A stretch of DNA of 64,000 bases, from positions 1,674,001 to 1,738,000 of the forward strand of contig OZ345382.1 of NCBI GenBank assembly GCA_977006965.1, in the 5' to 3' direction. Source of the DNA: Phymatolithon calcareum. Lineage: Eukaryota; Rhodophyta; Florideophyceae; Hapalidiales. Positions 10,760 through 19,095 of this stretch are shown here, in pieces. The position numbers were made by a program, and so were the translations under genes. The notes under the pieces were generated by a model, which was given only the letters and a program-made list of their open reading frames with translations, was not told the DNA's origin and ran no database searches. Each line of letters begins with the position of its first letter. Position 1 is the first letter of the stretch.

Positions 10760-12540
10760 TAGAGCGACCGGGCATTTAGCGATGAAAATCGATTATCAAC
10801 GTTTCGTGGATTGAAAACAAATGTTGTGGATGGATTCTCGAAATCAATAGTTCTACTGCGCTTAATAAACGTCTCTACCGGCTGTCATTCGTTATATTCA
10901 TTGTGTGGTGTCGGCTTTGGATCCGGACAAACAGTTTGGTTCTCTTTCGGCCTCTGTGACAAGAAAGGATATTACGGATGAAATACTACTAATGACCAAT
11001 GGTCAGTCATTTTAGCCTCATGTCCCCGCGAGAGTTTATAGCCCTTCGAACTCCCTGACGAAGAATCAAGCGGTTACTTTAAGCAACTCAAGACAAGAAG
11101 ACATGCAGGCTGCACGCGCACGGTGCAGCGCCACGTTGCTGCTCTTGCTTGGGATCCTAACGGATTCTTTCTAAGCGCTCATTCCGTTCCCCTCTTCTAG
11201 AATCTCTAACCGTCAACTAGTGCAAGAAATAACAGACACCACACAGTGAACGGAAATTTTAGGTTCCAATACACTTCCGATGACAATATTGGAATTATCA
11301 TAGCATTTTATCCGATAGAGTTAGTCAAGGCTATTGCCCACGGTTTCCCGCTCTAGCTAAGGCTCCATGCGCAAGTCGGACTAGAAAATACAACGTGAAA
11401 TTCAGGAACTGTACGAGGGATGATTTACAGGTATGAGGGCAAAAATAACTCTTTCCCAGCAACTGCAGCACAAAGTCGGTTTTCTACTGTTTGACGCCTT
11501 CACACAATTTCTCTATATCATTCTAAAGTTGGGCAGGGATTGGAGCACGTCCTATATTTTTTGGCAAGTCTGAGTCACCAACTGCGGGGCAACTGGCGTG
11601 ATAAATGTGGGGCTCAGTTTATTGCAGAGTAGACGGAAAGGCACTACTAGGGTAGTGCAGCAGTTTCGGAAACTAAAAGGATAATTTCAGTTTTCCTTTG
11701 ATAGCAAAAGCATGCTAGCAGTCTCAATGGCATGTCTTTTCTTGCAGGATGTGGCTCGCAAATTTTTAAACTTCTAGCGGTACAGTCTCCGTGGGCTCCC
11801 TTTGGATGGACGATTTAAGAAACAAGAAGAAGAATGGACCAGGGGACGCATTACCGACTCTAAACAGCAGTCTGTTTTTCTATTATACATCGCAATTTGA
11901 ATCCAGTTGTCGAATGTGGTGCCAAAGACGAGGACTGTCGCCAATATTGGTATCATGTCCTCCCGGTTAACGACCAATTCGCAGTGCTCGGGAAAATGTC
12001 TCTAATGCGTTTCGGGGGCCCTGTGGCGATAGTAAACATAGAGGTCCCAAATGGTGGAGAGGGCTTGGATTGACAATGCATACACGACACGGAGGTACGT
12101 GCTCAATAGTTCCGGGTTTCGATGCCCTTCATCGTGTCCTCAGACTGGGCATCGAGAGGGCGATGCGTGCAGCGTGTATGGGCCATTTGTGGGTGGGACG
12201 GGGAACACGGCTGTCTCAGGTAAGACGATGCACTTGATGGCCGAGCCTGACGCTAGCCGAGGAAGCGTAAATTAGCGGGGAGTGAACTTGATGAATTTCA
12301 CGTAAATTCATGAGGCCAGCATCTCCAGTGAGGTGTGTGGAACACACCGGTGTAAGCTAATGTCCCGACAGAGGCTGACGCATACCGGCCAGTCTGTGAG
12401 CTTCGCGAGCTTTTGAAATCTATTGGCGCAGCCCTCTACTGGCGGCGCATTACAGTGATCATTGCGGCACGATATTGAAACTCTGTGGAACGAGATGGAA
12501 GATTTTTTCGGAAAATCAGATTTCAATTGCTACGTGTAAT
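10760..12540. other. Unassigned sequence upstream of the PUF gene
   Basis: No transposon block or domain was recognised over about 1.8 kb. Frames at 11774-11977 (minus) and 12051-12275 (plus) are short and unconvincing. GC content rises from about 12000 toward the PUF gene, consistent with a change from repeat DNA to gene-associated DNA. Confidence 0.35.
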
Positions 12541-12760
12541 TTGCGGAGCGGATGGCCGTCGTGGAGACTAACGAGATCTGCGTAGGTGCTCGCCGTAACT
12601 AGGGTTTCCCGAACTATCGCCCCACACGTCTCCCCGCCACCATACGGCGTCGACTCCCTGCCGCGCACATTCTACACAAGCATCTGCATCTCGCCCATGC
12701 CCACGCAACCTTCACATTGAGGCACACCGCCTGTCCGCCTCCCCGCCGCCCGTCCAGCGA
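12541..12760 (+). promoter_or_regulatory. Probable promoter/5' UTR region of the PUF gene
   Basis: This stretch is GC-rich and becomes pyrimidine-rich close to the start codon, with runs such as CCGCCTCCCCGCCGCCCGTCC immediately upstream, here noted as CTCCCCGCCGCCCGTCC. No TATA-like box is evident. The first ATG of the long frame is at 12761 and no in-frame upstream ATG was found, so I take 12761 as the start. The role is inferred from position and composition only. Confidence 0.45.
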
Positions 12761-15700
12761 ATGGACCCCCGTCCCGCCGTCAGCGCCCCCGCGCTCCCCG
12801 CCGTCCTTCCCTCGTCCGCACCGTCCACTCGTACGGTTTCCGCGCTCGCGCCGCATTCCGAACCACACCCGACGCTGACGAACGACCCCACATCTTCCGA
12901 CTCTGTCCCGCAGAGCGACCAGCCCGACGATCACGACCACACTCAGGATGCACAGGACGAACTGTCATCGCTTCTACTAGGTATTCCCGATCGTGCCGCA
13001 ACCGCTTCAGCACCGCCGGACCTCGAGATCTCCTCACGCTCACTTTTCGCTTTTAAATCTGGTTACTCTGGCGCTTTCACGGATATTCGAAAGGATGATT
13101 TTTACGAATCATTTTATAACGAGAATCCCGAACGGCTTAATCTTCCACCCCCGCTACCGAACCGTTCTGCTCATGATCAAGACTCCCCGCGCTATCTTCG
13201 TCGCGACGACTCTGACGCTTCTATCAATGACCTGATTTTTCAGGAGACCAAAGGCTTGCGTCATGCCACTTCGTCCGTTGACTCCGCACTGTACACGGAA
13301 TCTGATCATGTAGCACAATTCAGAAATGCCCGTCGCGATCGTCGCGACGGTGATCCCTCTTCTGTCACACCGCAGAAAGGCAAACCACCTGCACCGCGTC
13401 ATGCAGGCCATCGACCGCCTACCCAACCGTCATCTCAAGGGAAGATTCAGGATGCCGCCTCGTCAGCGGCATTCGATGCTCACTCGCAGCCGCAGATGCA
13501 GAAGAGACAATCTCAGCACGCTCTTGAATCGAGATTCTCCATCTCCCGCCATGCATCTCCCCATCCGGCAGACCCGCAGGCTATTTCACGTCATGCATCC
13601 CCGCATCCCTCGAACCAGCAGGGCATTTCCCGTCATGCAACCCCTCATCCGGAAGTCTCTTCATCGCACATTGTTGGCTCGTCGCTTCCTCATCCGGTGC
13701 CTTCTTCGTCGCCCCCGCCCCTGCAAACGCGTCAGGAACAGGTTCAACGACACCATATTGACCAGAAACGAGTACGTGATTCCCCAGCCATGTCGACCGA
13801 TCATGTTTCTCAACATCAGCGCGTCTCACAGCCTTTGCTGCATCGCTCATCTTCCGCCCCTCCGATACACGAACACCAACATTTTCATCATGAGCACTCG
13901 GCGGACCATTCCCGAGAGGACTCACAGCCTCATTTGTCTGACCACTTCAATCAGCACTCCGGTCCACAACAGCGTCGATACACCTCCCATGCTCTGCGTC
14001 CGCAGCCGGTATCAGCAGCACCGCAGCCGGCTCTTTGGCAGACGCTGAATCAACTCTCTCTTGATGAATCGGATCCGGTGGCCAACACACTTTCTCCGCG
14101 TCGGATTTATCCGTCAGCAGCGCCGGCGTATGGATCCAGTGCGTTGCGTACTCCCTACGAGTCATCCTACGTTTACCCTCAACCTGGCTCCCCCCTCGAG
14201 ACTCATCTCTCTGTACCCGCGAGTCACCTGTTTGATTCCCCACCACAGCAGCATTGGGCCCGCGCACCGGCTCCTGATTTGAATGGTTTATATGATCCGC
14301 GTTACGATTCCGTCGTTCAACCACCTTCGCTCGATCAGTACCCGTATAAGGGTCGCGACGATGTGTTGGCAATGAATGCCGCCATGTCCCCTAACGTAGA
14401 GTCTGCAATCCATGTACCACCCCCGTCAGTGCTCTCGTATCCGGGAAGCGGTCTGAGTGGGCGTGGACTGTACCCTCAGCAAAGGCAATCGCATGTGTCT
14501 GGGAGGGGAAGCGGAAACGGGAGTGGCCGTAGCAATGGAAGATCGCGCAATCATTCATCTCTTGCTTCCAATCATGCCAGTTCCGCATTTGGATACATGT
14601 ATGGCCCCCGCGCAGCTGCCAGCGTTGTTGTCCCTTCTGCGCCCGACTATCTTAACGCTCAGGCTGCAGCGGCTGCTGCTGCCGCGGCGGCCGCGGTGTA
14701 TAAGAGCGGTGGAGTGCATATTAATGGCACCGCTGGATCGTTATCCGCATTCGGTGGGGGTGGTCCTCCAGGGATTAACAATCGATCGCTGGGAATGATC
14801 GGGTCTATGCGTGGCGGCGGTAAGAGTGGTGACATTCGACGTAGCGGTTTGCATGAACCGTATGGACGCGGCAAGATGAGCGGTATGGGTTCTGACGGTC
14901 GAGATTCATTCACGCAGAGCGGAAGAGGAAGTGGTTATCGCTCGTTGGATGAAGATCGTGGATTTGGTTCCGGTGGAGGGTCGAGTAGCAACTCAGGGAA
15001 TGGAAAGTTTTCATCGTTTAATGACATCATCGGAAGGGCGGAGGAACTTGCGCGCGATCAACATGGATGCAGGTTCTTGCAGACGAAATTGGAAGAAGGG
15101 AACACAATGTACGTCAACTCGATTTTCGAGGAATGTTACGAGAAGTTTGTCGACCTCATGACGGATCCTTTTGGGAATTATTTGTGTCAAAAACTGTTTG
15201 AACATTGCAATGATTCCCAACGTCTAGCCCTTGTCGAGCGATGCGCCCCAGCGTTCCCGCGTGTGTCTACCAACATGCATGGTACCCGAGCCGTGCAGCG
15301 AATGGTGGAGTGTCTCAGCACGCCATCTCAAGTGCAGGCGGTTTGTGCGGCATTGGCACCAGCGGCTGTGCAACTCATGAAGGACATCAATGGAAATCAC
15401 GTCATTCAACGTTGTCTGCATCGCATGGACCCTGCGCATAACCAGTTTGTGTACGACGCTGTGGCGAATAATTGCTTCGAGCTTGCTACGCATCGGCATG
15501 GATGCTGTGTCATGCAGCGATGCATGGACTATGCGTCACCCGCTCAGCGCAATCAATTGGCGACGCAGATCAATGCGAATGCGTTACCGCTTGTGCAGAA
15601 CGCGTTTGGAAACTATGTGGTGCAGTATGTGCTCGGTCTGAACGATCCTACATACACTAGCGAGATCATTCGGCGTCTGCGTGGACATTTGGCGGAACTT

Positions 15701-16012
15701 TCTATGCAGAAGTTTAGTTCGAATGTGGTGGAAAAGGGGTTGCAGCAGGGCGATCGCGAGGTGAGAAGGGAACTCATTTTTGAACTCATTTCCGATCCCG
15801 ATACTATGCGCAGACTTTTGCATGATGCTTATGGGAATTATGTGATTCAGAGGGCGTTGCAGATTGCGGAAAGTCCGCAGTTGGAGCAGATTTGTGAAGC
15901 GATCAGACCGCATCTCAATTCACTCAGACAGAGTCCGTACGGGAAGCGCATTCAGGCGAAGATTCAGAAGAGAATGCCGAAAGGCATGGCTCCGTCCATC
16001 GCGTCCAATTGA
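12761..16012 (+). CDS. Pumilio/PUF-family RNA-binding protein, single exon
   Basis: This 1083-codon uninterrupted frame is the only convincing host gene. Residues 1-745 are low-complexity: rich in S, P, H, Q and R, with three ISRHA(S/T)PHP repeats near residues 260-300, a poly-alanine run near 634-647 and a Gly/Ser-rich stretch near 650-745. Residues about 749-1075 form a Pumilio homology domain with eight repeats: HGCRFLQ, FGNYLCQ, HGTRAVQ, NGNHVIQ, HGCCVMQ, FGNYVVQ, FSSNVVE and YGNYVIQ. PUF proteins bind 3' UTRs in the cytoplasm and usually repress or destabilise the mRNA. The residue triplets match those that read UGUAUAUA, and the domain resembles the Puf4/Mpt5 and Pumilio classes. Disordered N-termini are normal in the family. 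No intron signal interrupts the frame. Confidence 0.95.
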   Translation: MDPRPAVSAPALPAVLPSSAPSTRTVSALAPHSEPHPTLTNDPTSSDSVPQSDQPDDHDHTQDAQDELSSLLLGIPDRAATASAPPDLEISSRSLFAFKSGYSGAFTDIRKDDFYESFYNENPERLNLPPPLPNRSAHDQDSPRYLRRDDSDASINDLIFQETKGLRHATSSVDSALYTESDHVAQFRNARRDRRDGDPSSVTPQKGKPPAPRHAGHRPPTQPSSQGKIQDAASSAAFDAHSQPQMQKRQSQHALESRFSISRHASPHPADPQAISRHASPHPSNQQGISRHATPHPEVSSSHIVGSSLPHPVPSSSPPPLQTRQEQVQRHHIDQKRVRDSPAMSTDHVSQHQRVSQPLLHRSSSAPPIHEHQHFHHEHSADHSREDSQPHLSDHFNQHSGPQQRRYTSHALRPQPVSAAPQPALWQTLNQLSLDESDPVANTLSPRRIYPSAAPAYGSSALRTPYESSYVYPQPGSPLETHLSVPASHLFDSPPQQHWARAPAPDLNGLYDPRYDSVVQPPSLDQYPYKGRDDVLAMNAAMSPNVESAIHVPPPSVLSYPGSGLSGRGLYPQQRQSHVSGRGSGNGSGRSNGRSRNHSSLASNHASSAFGYMYGPRAAASVVVPSAPDYLNAQAAAAAAAAAAAVYKSGGVHINGTAGSLSAFGGGGPPGINNRSLGMIGSMRGGGKSGDIRRSGLHEPYGRGKMSGMGSDGRDSFTQSGRGSGYRSLDEDRGFGSGGGSSSNSGNGKFSSFNDIIGRAEELARDQHGCRFLQTKLEEGNTMYVNSIFEECYEKFVDLMTDPFGNYLCQKLFEHCNDSQRLALVERCAPAFPRVSTNMHGTRAVQRMVECLSTPSQVQAVCAALAPAAVQLMKDINGNHVIQRCLHRMDPAHNQFVYDAVANNCFELATHRHGCCVMQRCMDYASPAQRNQLATQINANALPLVQNAFGNYVVQYVLGLNDPTYTSEIIRRLRGHLAELSMQKFSSNVVEKGLQQGDREVRRELIFELISDPDTMRRLLHDAYGNYVIQRALQIAESPQLEQICEAIRPHLNSLRQSPYGKRIQAKIQKRMPKGMAPSIASN
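13541..13665 (+). repeat. Three tandem ISRHA(S/T)PHP repeats in the PUF N-terminus
   Basis: The coding sequence encodes ISRHASPHPADPQA, ISRHASPHPSNQQG and ISRHATPHPEV in succession, a period of 14 codons. Each contains R-H-A-S/T-P, a basophilic and proline-directed phosphosite-like motif. The function is unknown; the repeats lie in the disordered part. Confidence 0.85.
14663..14698 (+). repeat. Poly-alanine tract in the PUF N-terminus
   Basis: About twelve consecutive Ala codons use mixed GCN codons (GCA, GCG, GCT, GCC), so this is a selected or old homopolymer rather than a recent pure trinucleotide expansion. Confidence 0.85.
15007..15985 (+). other. Pumilio homology domain, repeats 1-8
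   Basis: The RNA-contacting residues (positions 12, 13 and 16 of each repeat) read C-R-Q, N-Y-Q, T-R-Q, N-H-Q, C-C-Q, N-Y-Q, S-N-E and N-Y-Q. By the known PUF code, where repeat 8 binds the 5' base, this spells U-G-U-A-U-A-U-A. T-R-Q in repeat 3 also occurs in yeast Puf4. A C-terminal cap with SPYGKRIQ closes the domain. Confidence 0.85.
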
Positions 16013-17331
16013 CGACGATGTGCGCCGTTGCGTGCAGTGGAATGATGCAGTACGACATGGTTTCCGGTTTGTACTTGTGGATTTTATTTTGGAAACCGTT
16101 GTTGTGCTGTCTGTCACCCCGAGCGTTCATCCCTCGCATTCCATGTTGTAAGGTTGTGCACGGATTGCGTTACTTGAGGGTGTATTGGCTGGGGATCACG
16201 GGTTGTAATTTTTAGCGTCGCTTGGCGCCGTTTTGTTTTTGCGTCTGATGTATGTGCCCCCGCCGTTGGTGGCGCTTTGGTGTGGGCGGTAATATGTTTT
16301 CTTTATTTTTTTGAATAGTTCCGAGATATTGTGGACGTCGGATTGGATTGGATGGACGAGGAAGGAAGAGATCTTGCGGGGTAGAGCATCGCCTTGTCCA
16401 TCGACGTCGGATCGGAATTTGTACTACTGTAGGATAACCTCTTGTATTGGTGCGAAGTGCTTGCGGCTTTGCTTTTAAGTCAAAGAGAACATTGTACAAA
16501 GCTATAGATTACACTCATTTTTCATCCTGGGTAGATTAGCGTGGCGCTGGCTGGAATCTTCTACTTTTGGTTTTGCACGGATATAGACGTGATACATGGT
16601 AAAGAAGTGTCCGTTCTGGCGTCATTGACATTGTTGGGAGAGGAGAGGAAAGGAGAGGGGAGGAATTTTGAACGGCTGTAACAGTGCGGGGCGGTGGCGC
16701 TTGTTATGATTGGACGATTCGGAGAGCACCGATCTCAAGCGCATGTTTGCTGCCGAGTATCGTACTTGACGATGGGCTATTGCGATTGGTGTTTGCAAAC
16801 TTGCCGGCGGTCCTCTTTTGTGATAAAGTTTTATGTGCTCCCTGAGCGTTTCCATATTGTAGCTTCAGGATATGCCGGGTGAGATCTTGTCGCGCGTGGA
16901 GCTTCTCCAGTAGATCACCAAGGCTCATTGCATATCTGATATGTAGCTGTTGAGCTGGCGTGCCTCGTCGATTGGGTAAAGTGAATGTGTATAGTGTGGA
17001 AGCACCGCCCGACGGCTCACAACAGCCAACTGCACAAGCGCAGGCAACGAGCACCCGTGGATGTTACAGGAAATACCTCAAAGGATTAAATATTATGGAT
17101 AGAGCACAGCAAATGGGGCCCATGTAGAGGGCATTTGGATGCCGCATGAAAAGTCAGGTGAAGAGCTCTTGTGCTGTGATTCTTGGAATCATCCTCTACC
17201 AGCAGCTCGATCCATCGGCGAAGCGGCACACACACTAAATGCAGTGATCATGCAGACACTCTAGAACGAAAGTATTCTGCATTTCCTCCAAGTGAAGTTA
17301 GCAGTGCTGCGAAAGCGTACGATTTCTTTGT
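16013..17331. other. PUF 3' flank and unassigned sequence with one minus ORF
   Basis: 16013-16500 is probably the 3' UTR and terminator region of the PUF gene; I could not identify a polyadenylation signal with confidence. A minus frame at 17054-16704 (116 codons, containing LHIRYAMSLGDLLEKLH) is open, but I recognise no family. It could be a small host gene or chance. Confidence 0.35.
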
Positions 17332-17812
17332 TCAATTCTTTCTTTCTTTATTGCGGAAAGATCGCCCACACTGAAGGTAAGCAATAAAGCTGTTCTGCAA
17401 CAGCATCTCATTGTTCAGAAATTTGACAATAGCTAAGGGTCTCTCACGGCATAGCTCGTCTACGGTTTTTTGCACCCATTCTACGAATAAAATTACGTCT
17501 GGAGACGGCACGTCCACCACACCTTAAAATTAGATGCTCGACACCTTCCTTGCAACCAGAGCTGCAGGTTTTGCACATTGGGTCGTCCGACCTTGGGTCT
17601 CCATGACGAAACGCGGCCACTATGGTGGCACAGTCTGCAATCAGTTGGTGTAAGATCAACTCTGCCCGTCTGTGCGATATGGGAAGCTCTGGTGGCAGTG
17701 TCGGAATGGCGACAGGTTCGGCTCGTAAAGACGGTCTAATGATTGATTTCGCCGCCTTGAGTGTCAATGGAACCCTCTGATGATCTAATAAGTCTATTTT
17801 TAAAACCTCCAC
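17332..17812 (-). pseudogene. Ingi-like LINE 3' end (zinc-motif tail)
   Basis: The minus frame 17812-17444 contains DHQRVPLTLKAAKSIIRPS, RRAELILHQLIADCATIVA, then a CKTCSSGCKEGVEHLILRC motif (C-x2-C, then H-x4-C). The next frame, 17520-17332, gives DELCRERPLAIVKFLNNEML. Both match the C-terminus of the Ingi-like element at 52600-52975 in order, with one frameshift between them. The copy ends in an AAAG-repeat tail (plus TTCTTTCTTTCTTTATTG). It belongs to a subfamily distinct from the 48.8-53.0 kb copy. Confidence 0.8.
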
Positions 17813-17959
17813 AGTCTTACGATAAGAATAATGAATGATTATTCCCGTATGAGGCTATCAAGCAGTGCTTCTATTTTTACCTCAACTTAGACTACGGCTG
17901 GGTGTGTATCCTGCTAGCTAATTGTAAGAACGCTTCTTCTCTGCCTGCCGCTGGTCACT
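17813..17959. other. Unassigned sequence
   Basis: Possibly a diverged upstream part of the adjoining Ingi-like fragment; no clear motif. Confidence 0.3.
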
Positions 17960-18130
17960 AGACGATTCCACCAGAAAGACTTACGAATATATGGGCAATT
18001 TTTCCTCAGGTGTTACCCACAATATGGTAGCTCTTTTCTTATTCTTAATCTCTGTCGGAGTCCCTGGCATGTACTCGCTTTTTTGAAAACTTTTCCGAAG
18101 CTTCGCTTCTTGTTTCAGTACAGTCTCTAT
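17960..18130 (-). pseudogene. LINE-C 3' UTR fragment
   Basis: It resembles the 3' UTR block at 18485-18610 and 7430-7530 on the element strand: a region containing ACATGCCAGGGACTC, then a CCTGAGGAAAAATTGCCC block. No coding block is retained. Confidence 0.5.
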
Positions 18131-18304
18131 TGAGAACGGGATGGACTTCTTCTTTCATTCCTTGCCGCTTGCTGTGTCTTTCAGAATTTCGACGTCCGGT
18201 GTTCTCTGATGCGGTGATTCCGTATTTGATTCCACCACTGCTGAAAAGATACTGTTTCACCTGTGCAATGATGATAGCTCTAGCTATTTTCTTTCTTTGC
18301 AACT

Positions 18305-18380
18305 GATTAGTTTTTCAATTTAATAGCCCCTCAGCTACACTCCTAAGACTGTACGGGAGCGGCTTTTCGAGATTTGTTCA
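18305..18380 (-). pseudogene. LINE-C2 3'-terminal tail fragment
   Basis: Repeats the C2 terminus (CTCCTAAGACTGTACGGGAG) seen at 37390-37420 and 1110-1130. It is a short fragment. Confidence 0.55.
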
Positions 18381-18429
18381 ATTATGTCACCTCGGGCTTA
18401 GCAGAGGGACTAATTTATAATAAGGTTGA

Positions 18430-18484
18430 AGAATAGTTTTTTGACAAGTTTTTTTTTTGAAAAAACTTGTCAAAAAACTATTCT
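18430..18484. repeat. Perfect 25-bp palindrome with 5-nt loop
   Basis: AGAATAGTTTTTTGACAAG followed by T6 (18430-18454) is the exact reverse complement of 18460-18484. The spacer is TTTTG. The right arm runs directly into a LINE-C 3' terminus at 18485, so the left arm may be a snapback copy of that end. Confidence 0.95.
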
Positions 18485-18610
18485 AAGTCCCGCAGCATAC
18501 GAGTATACGGGCAAGACTTCTTCAGGTGCTACCTAAAATAGGGTGTCTCCTCTTTTACGTTTGGTATTCTATCAGATTCCCTAGCATGTACGCCTGTATT
18601 TTTGATGCTT
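18485..18610 (-). pseudogene. LINE-C 3' UTR fragment
   Basis: On the minus strand it reads the LINE-C terminal order: an ACATGCTAGGGAATC block, AGCACCTGAAGAAGTC, then GCCCGTATACTCGTATGCTG and GCGGGACTT. It matches 7440-7535. No coding retained. Confidence 0.65.
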
Positions 18611-18642
18611 CCGAAGTAGGCCTTCTTCATTCATTCTTTTAT

Positions 18643-18665
18643 TCTTTTATGCAGGTTTCGGAGTT
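18643..18665. repeat. 23-bp block shared with the 274-bp insertion at 20.5 kb
   Basis: A 23-bp block containing TTTATGCAGGTTTCGGAGTT is identical to 20487-20509. There it forms the end of a small insertion with a TSD, so here it may mark the end of a related, damaged insertion adjoining R1 copy 1. Confidence 0.6.
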
Positions 18666-18673
18666 GTCGAACT

Positions 18674-19087
18674 GTAGAAGCTGTAATACTAGGGGTCGCC
18701 ATGGCGCTGGCCTTTTGAGCGAGGTTCAGGTTTTGTGTGAGGGTTGGAACCAAGAAGAAGGTTTACTTGGCCATGTTGGTGGACAAACCGATTTACCGGT
18801 TGACGATGGATGTCTTTCTCGGTATCAGCTGTCGGCGATTTACGTGGATGCCGATATCCGTGACCCTGATACTTGGGGTCGACTAACTTGTCTTATATAT
18901 CATAGATGATCTATGAATAGGTCTACAGAAAGCTATCGTGAGGAGGTAAGCATGCACCGAAATGATGACACCACGTATCTTAGCCGTCATCTCGTACCCA
19001 CGGAAGTCTCGAATTCATCTCACGCCAGTAGATCTTGTGGCTGTGAAGAAGGGAATTAAACAGGAGGGAAAACATAGTTGGAGCGTT
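18674..19087 (+). repeat. R1 repeat, copy 1 (SINE-like)
   Basis: About 410 bp matches 22000-22407 and, in reverse, 63418-63702. It starts near TAGAAGCTGTAATACTAGGG and includes the word TTACTTGGCCATGTTGGT. Near the start GGTTGGAACCA (18742-18752) resembles a pol III B box, and a weak A-box-like TGGCGCTGGCC lies about 40 bp before it. There is no coding frame common to all copies. A nonautonomous, possibly tRNA-derived retroposon is my best guess. Confidence 0.65.
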
Positions 19088-19095
19088 AGCTTGAT

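Noticed and set aside
12780-15660. Numerous frames of 65-240 codons on both strands over the PUF gene
   Set aside because: They are shadows of a 1083-codon GC-rich coding frame with a clear C-terminal domain.
16622-17054. A second host gene next to PUF on the minus strand
   Set aside because: Two short overlapping frames without a domain; mentioned only as an uncertain ORF.
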